From Spyradosoma sp004558035 (GTDB taxonomy: Bacteria; Verrucomicrobiota; Verrucomicrobiia; Opitutales; UBA953): 64,000 nt of DNA. Each line of letters starts with the position of its first letter. Positions within the stretch are counted from its first letter, which is position 1. Both the position numbers and the translations under genes were made by a program. Under the pieces are notes generated by a model. It saw only the letters and a list, made by a program, of their open reading frames with translations. It had not been told where the DNA came from and did no database searches. This document shows, one piece after another, positions 60,714-64,000 of the stretch. The stretch lies in contig NZ_JBNPNH010000003.1 of assembly GCF_050314555.1 (NCBI RefSeq), positions 186,001 to 250,000 on the forward strand, given 5' to 3'.

Positions 60714-61799
60714 ATGAGCGAAAATTCCTCCGAAAACGCAGATTTCTACTGGTTCGCGACCGACGACGGAGTCAAGCGCGGTCCGTTCACGAAAACGGAA
60801 TTTTCCGAAAAGCTCGCCGCCGGCGAAATCGACGCGGGAACGCTCGTCTGGCGCACGGACGAAGCCGACTGGGCGCGCTTCGGCGCCGTCCGCGGCACGT
60901 GGTTTCCCGAAGCCGCAGCGCCCGAACGCATCACGCCGGAAGTCTCCGCAGCCTCCGTCTTCTCCGACGCGTGGAGCGCCCTGTTCTTCCGCCGCAATTT
61001 CTGGCTGCTGCTCGCGGGCGGCGTTCTCTGGTGGTTCGTCGGCGTCGCGCTGGACTGCGTCACGGACGTCGGTTCCAAATTCCTCACACCGTTCGCGGAA
61101 ACGCTCGTCTTCCTCAGCGTCGTCCGCCTCTGGGATCGCGGCGAAGCGGCGACCTTCGCCGACATGTTCCCGCTGAAGCGACTCTTCTTTCTCCCGTGGC
61201 TGCGCGCGCTCGCCGCCTCCGCGATCGTCGTCCTTCCCGTCTTTCTGCTCCTCGTCCTCGCGCTCGCGAGCCTCGTCGCGCCTCTGGCGTCCGACGGCGC
61301 GCGCCTCGAAGCCGCCCTCGAAAACCTCGAGAAGGCGGCCGCGCCGCTCGCCGAAGCCGCGGAGGAAATCGACCCGGACGATCCGGGAACGCAGCTCGAT
61401 CGAATCCTGGCGGCATGCGACGAAACGGACTGGGCGCTCGTGACGGACGGCTACGCGGGAACGGCGGGCGCCGTCGCGCTCGCGTGCGCGCTCCTCTTTT
61501 TCTGCGCCGCGTACTGGCTCGAAATCCGCCTCGGCTTCGCGCCCTACCTCGCGCTCGACGCGGAACGGACGAACCCGTTCGCCGCGCTCAAAAACGCGTG
61601 GCTCATCACTCGGGGAAAGTTTCTGCGCGTTCTTTTCGTCGAAATCTGCCTCGCGCTGTTCGTGCTCGTCGGCGCGGCGATGACGCTGGGGCTCGGTCTG
61701 CTCGTGCTGCTGCCGTTCGCCTACCTCGCGAACGCGACGCTCTGCGTCAAGCTCATGAAGGCGCGCCCCGACCTCGTCCTCCCGCCCTCGCGCCTCTGA
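60714..61799 (+). CDS. membrane protein with GYF_2 domain
   Basis: A 361-residue protein. Residues 10-65 (FYWFATDDGVKRGPFTKTEFSEKLAAGEIDAGTLVWRTDEADW) match the GYF_2 (DUF4339) domain, thought to bind Pro-rich or partner peptides in the cytosol. The rest has about six membrane helices with a soluble acidic stretch in the middle (about 200-240). The later GFAPYLALDAERTNPFAALKNAWLITRGKFLRVL resembles the repeated motif of DUF975/YciC-like membrane proteins. The role is unknown. Start ATG 60714 is directly preceded by a CGTTCCCGC motif. Confidence 0.8.
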   Translation: MSENSSENADFYWFATDDGVKRGPFTKTEFSEKLAAGEIDAGTLVWRTDEADWARFGAVRGTWFPEAAAPERITPEVSAASVFSDAWSALFFRRNFWLLLAGGVLWWFVGVALDCVTDVGSKFLTPFAETLVFLSVVRLWDRGEAATFADMFPLKRLFFLPWLRALAASAIVVLPVFLLLVLALASLVAPLASDGARLEAALENLEKAAAPLAEAAEEIDPDDPGTQLDRILAACDETDWALVTDGYAGTAGAVALACALLFFCAAYWLEIRLGFAPYLALDAERTNPFAALKNAWLITRGKFLRVLFVEICLALFVLVGAAMTLGLGLLVLLPFAYLANATLCVKLMKARPDLVLPPSRL

Positions 61800-61880
61800 A
61801 ATCTTCCTCGCCGCCGCGCAAAACGCTTCAATCAAAAAATCGCGCTCGCGCGGGGACGGAAGGCGGGCTAAGCTTTCCGC

Positions 61881-63842
61881 ATGATTCGGGAAGTTTTTTT
61901 CGCCATCGGATTTTTTTGCGCCGCCGCGCTCGCGTCCGCGGGAACGGAGTTCGAGGAGGCCGCGGCGAAGGCGGATTACGTCGTGCTCGCCGACGAGACT
62001 CACGCCGACGTGAACGACGACGGGAGCGCCGCGTTCCGCATTTTCAAAAGAATAAAGATCGGCACGCCCGCGGGCGCGTTCGCGAACCGCGTCGTGAAAT
62101 ACGACTACGATCCGCTGACCGCCGAGGCGAAATTCGCGGAGGCGCGCGTCATCGGAGCCGACGGAAGCGAGCGCAAGCTCGACTGCACGGAGGCGCACGA
62201 CCGCCCCGCTCCCGCGCGCGACATCTATTGGAGCGCACGGCAGATCGTGCTCGAAATCGGGAGACTGAATCCGGGCGACGTGCTCGAATACGGCATCGAG
62301 AAGCGCGGTTTTTCCTACGCGCTGCTCGGCGCCGAAAACGCCGCGGGAACGCCGGACGCCGCGTCGGAAGACGCCGACAGCAAGTTCGTGCCGCCGATGC
62401 GCGGAGAATTTTACGACATCGTGCCGTTCTGGACGACGGGCGCGCCCATCGAGAAAAAGGTTTATTCGGTCGCGATCCGCAAGCCGCTTCAGTACAAATT
62501 CTACCGCGGCGACGTGCGCGCGGAGGCGCGTTTTCTCGAGGACGGCAGGACGGAATACCGCTTCATCGCGGAAGACGTCACGCCGTTCAAAAAAGAGCCG
62601 AACATGGTCGATCTCTTCGACGCAGCGCCGAAACTGCTGCTTTCCACGACGCGTTCGTGGCGGGAAAAATCGCTCTGGTTCCACCGCGTGAACGAGGATT
62701 TCGGCAGCTTTCGTCCGACGCCCGCCGCGCAGCGCAAGACGGACGAAATCGTCGCCGGCGCGAAGGACGACCGCGAAAAGGTCGCGCGCCTCACGCACTG
62801 GGTCGCAGACAACATGCGCTATTCGGGCATTTCGATGGGCAAAGGCGAAGGCTACACGCTGCACCCGACGGACATGAACTTCACGGACCGCTGCGGCGTC
62901 TGCAAGGACAAGGCGTCGCTGCTCGTCGCGATGCTGCGCATGGCGGGCTTCGAGGCCTGCGCGGCGATGACGATGGCGGGCTCGCGCATCGAGGACGTTC
63001 CCGCGGACCACTTCAACCACTGCGTCGCGCTCGTGAAGCTCGACGGCGAATGGACGCCGCTCGACCCGACGTGGGTGCCCTTCGAGCGCGAACTGTGGTC
63101 GTCCGCCGAATCGCAGCAGCATTACCTGCCCGGCGTCCCCGAAGGCTCGGAGCTGCGCGAGACGCCCGTCGCTCCCGCGGAAAACCACTACCTGCGCGTG
63201 TCGGTGACGGGAACGCTCGGCGCCGACGGGACGCTCGAAGGCGAATATCTGCTGGAGGCGGAAGGACAGACGGACGCGCGTATCCGCCGCCCCTTCATCG
63301 AAGGCCGCGTCGAGGACTGGCCGGAGATGATCGCCCGCGAGCTGCGCGCGATCGCGCCGAACGTCGAAATCCTCGAAATCGAGCTCGGCAACGACTGGCG
63401 CGCTTATCTGGAAATGCCGCTGCGGCTGAAGGCGCGTTTCCGCGCGCCGCGTTACGCGGCGGTCGCACCGGACGGCTCGCTGATCTACGAGCCCATCGTC
63501 TTCAGAAACGTCTTTCCGCGCGGGCGGCGTCATGAGCGAATGGATACGTCGCCGGAGACGCGCCGCTTCGCCTTCCGCGACTCGTGTTCCCGCACGGCGG
63601 AATTTTCGGAACGCGTCGCGTTGCCCTTCGGCGCCGAGCCCCGCCGCGTCGAGAAGAAGACCGAAGGCGCGGCGGCGTCCTTCGCGGGAACGCTTTCCGT
63701 GCAGGGCGGCGCGCTGACTTATTCCCAGAAACTGACGATGAACAAACGCGTTTACGAACCCGAAGACTGGCCCGCCGTCCGCGACGCGCTGCGCGCCGGC
63801 AAGGCGTTCGCCGAAACGCCGGTCGTATTGAAAAAACAATGA
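61881..63842 (+). CDS. exported DUF3857 / transglutaminase-like protein
   Basis: A 653-residue protein with signal peptide MIREVFFAIGFFCAAALASA. A DUF3857 domain (about 30-210, beginning YVVLADETHADVNDDGSAAFRIFKRIKI) precedes a transglutaminase-like core (about 290-400): Cys338 in DRCGVCKDKASLLVAMLR, His380 in DHFNHCVALVKLD and Asp395 in PLDPTW form the papain-type triad. The C-terminal part (about 430-650) is a DUF3858-like beta region. Such pairs are common in Bacteroidetes and Verrucomicrobia. They act in the periplasm on unknown peptides or proteins. Its TGA overlaps a following ATG. Confidence 0.88.
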   Translation: MIREVFFAIGFFCAAALASAGTEFEEAAAKADYVVLADETHADVNDDGSAAFRIFKRIKIGTPAGAFANRVVKYDYDPLTAEAKFAEARVIGADGSERKLDCTEAHDRPAPARDIYWSARQIVLEIGRLNPGDVLEYGIEKRGFSYALLGAENAAGTPDAASEDADSKFVPPMRGEFYDIVPFWTTGAPIEKKVYSVAIRKPLQYKFYRGDVRAEARFLEDGRTEYRFIAEDVTPFKKEPNMVDLFDAAPKLLLSTTRSWREKSLWFHRVNEDFGSFRPTPAAQRKTDEIVAGAKDDREKVARLTHWVADNMRYSGISMGKGEGYTLHPTDMNFTDRCGVCKDKASLLVAMLRMAGFEACAAMTMAGSRIEDVPADHFNHCVALVKLDGEWTPLDPTWVPFERELWSSAESQQHYLPGVPEGSELRETPVAPAENHYLRVSVTGTLGADGTLEGEYLLEAEGQTDARIRRPFIEGRVEDWPEMIARELRAIAPNVEILEIELGNDWRAYLEMPLRLKARFRAPRYAAVAPDGSLIYEPIVFRNVFPRGRRHERMDTSPETRRFAFRDSCSRTAEFSERVALPFGAEPRRVEKKTEGAAASFAGTLSVQGGALTYSQKLTMNKRVYEPEDWPAVRDALRAGKAFAETPVVLKKQ

Positions 63843-64000
63843 CGAACAACGATTTTTCCGCCATGAAGACGATGAAAAAAGGAATAGCGCTTTTTGCGGC
63901 GCTCGCGCTCTGCCCGCTTCCCGCCTTCGCCGAAGACGCGGGCGGCGCCGCGCCGGAAACTTCCCGCGAGACCGCGCCCGCCTCGCCCCGCTTCGCGAAT
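63839..64000 (+). CDS. start of an exported protein (truncated by window end)
   Basis: The frame opens at ATG 63839, overlapping the TGA of the transglutaminase gene (ATGA), or at ATG 63863, which begins a signal peptide MKTMKKGIALFAALALCPLPAFA. 54 codons from 63839 are open to the window edge. The mature part seen is Ala/Pro/Glu-rich only. Position suggests a partner or paralogue of the DUF3857 protein; identity cannot be told. Confidence 0.65.
   Translation, partial: MTNNDFSAMKTMKKGIALFAALALCPLPAFAEDAGGAAPETSRETAPASPRFAN

Overview
The window is GC-rich, gene-dense chromosomal DNA from a diderm bacterium. It has lipid A synthesis (lpxB), a classical autotransporter with a C-terminal Phe, lipoproteins, and two secreted proteins ending in a PEP-CTERM sorting tail of the Pro-Glu-Pro-Ser / Gly-Leu-Leu-Ala-Gly / Arg-rich kind. 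Together with the tandem MuiA-like (DUF4139) proteins, a BatD-BatE fusion and the many genes without a Shine-Dalgarno sequence, this suggests Verrucomicrobiota, probably Opitutia. That placement is inference. No prophage, CRISPR array, rRNA or canonical insertion sequence is visible.

Layout. 1-3.8 kb: two tandem secreted DUF4139 proteins (+). 3.9-9.8 kb: metK, then a minus-strand cluster of LysM protein, Nudix hydrolase, secG, pgi, a coiled-coil membrane protein and a 54-residue lipoprotein. 9.8-12.2 kb: tRNA-Pro, lpxB, aroE (+). 12.2-20.2 kb: an accessory stretch with glgB, an IdeS-like cysteine protease with PEP-CTERM tail, a GH2 glycosidase and a LamG-like PEP-CTERM protein, separated by repeat-rich spacers. 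20.2-33.1 kb: metG, argH, uvrC, batD-batE fusion, ribE, aroK, HIT, rpsT, a divergent pseudouridine synthase, a ZnuA-like binding protein, trmL, a four-helix-bundle (23S-IVP type) gene flanked by inverted repeats, a HAD phosphatase and tRNA-Thr. 33.2-41.7 kb: metH, a 1432-residue subtilase autotransporter, HPr. 42.0-60.5 kb: one long minus-strand str-S10-spc-alpha ribosomal block (rpsL to rplQ), without tuf, rpmD, rpmJ, infA or adk, and with a foreign small secreted-protein gene wedged between rpsS and rplV. 60.7-64 kb: a GYF_2 membrane protein, a DUF3857/transglutaminase protein and the start of another exported protein.

The strongest unexplained signal is the heptamer GGGAACG (usually inside GCGGGAACG). 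It is scattered in both orientations, in all reading frames and in spacers, at about 5-6 per kb outside the ribosomal block and about 1.5 per kb inside it. Inverted pairs or single copies of it form the stems or loops of many of the window's terminators. This is the arrangement seen for DNA uptake sequences in Neisseria and Pasteurellaceae. Other notable items are the IdeS-like protease, the repeat-flanked four-helix-bundle gene, a dispersed CATTCYYG hairpin family with an apparent in-frame copy inside aroE, and a UvrC lacking the usual Fe-S cysteines.
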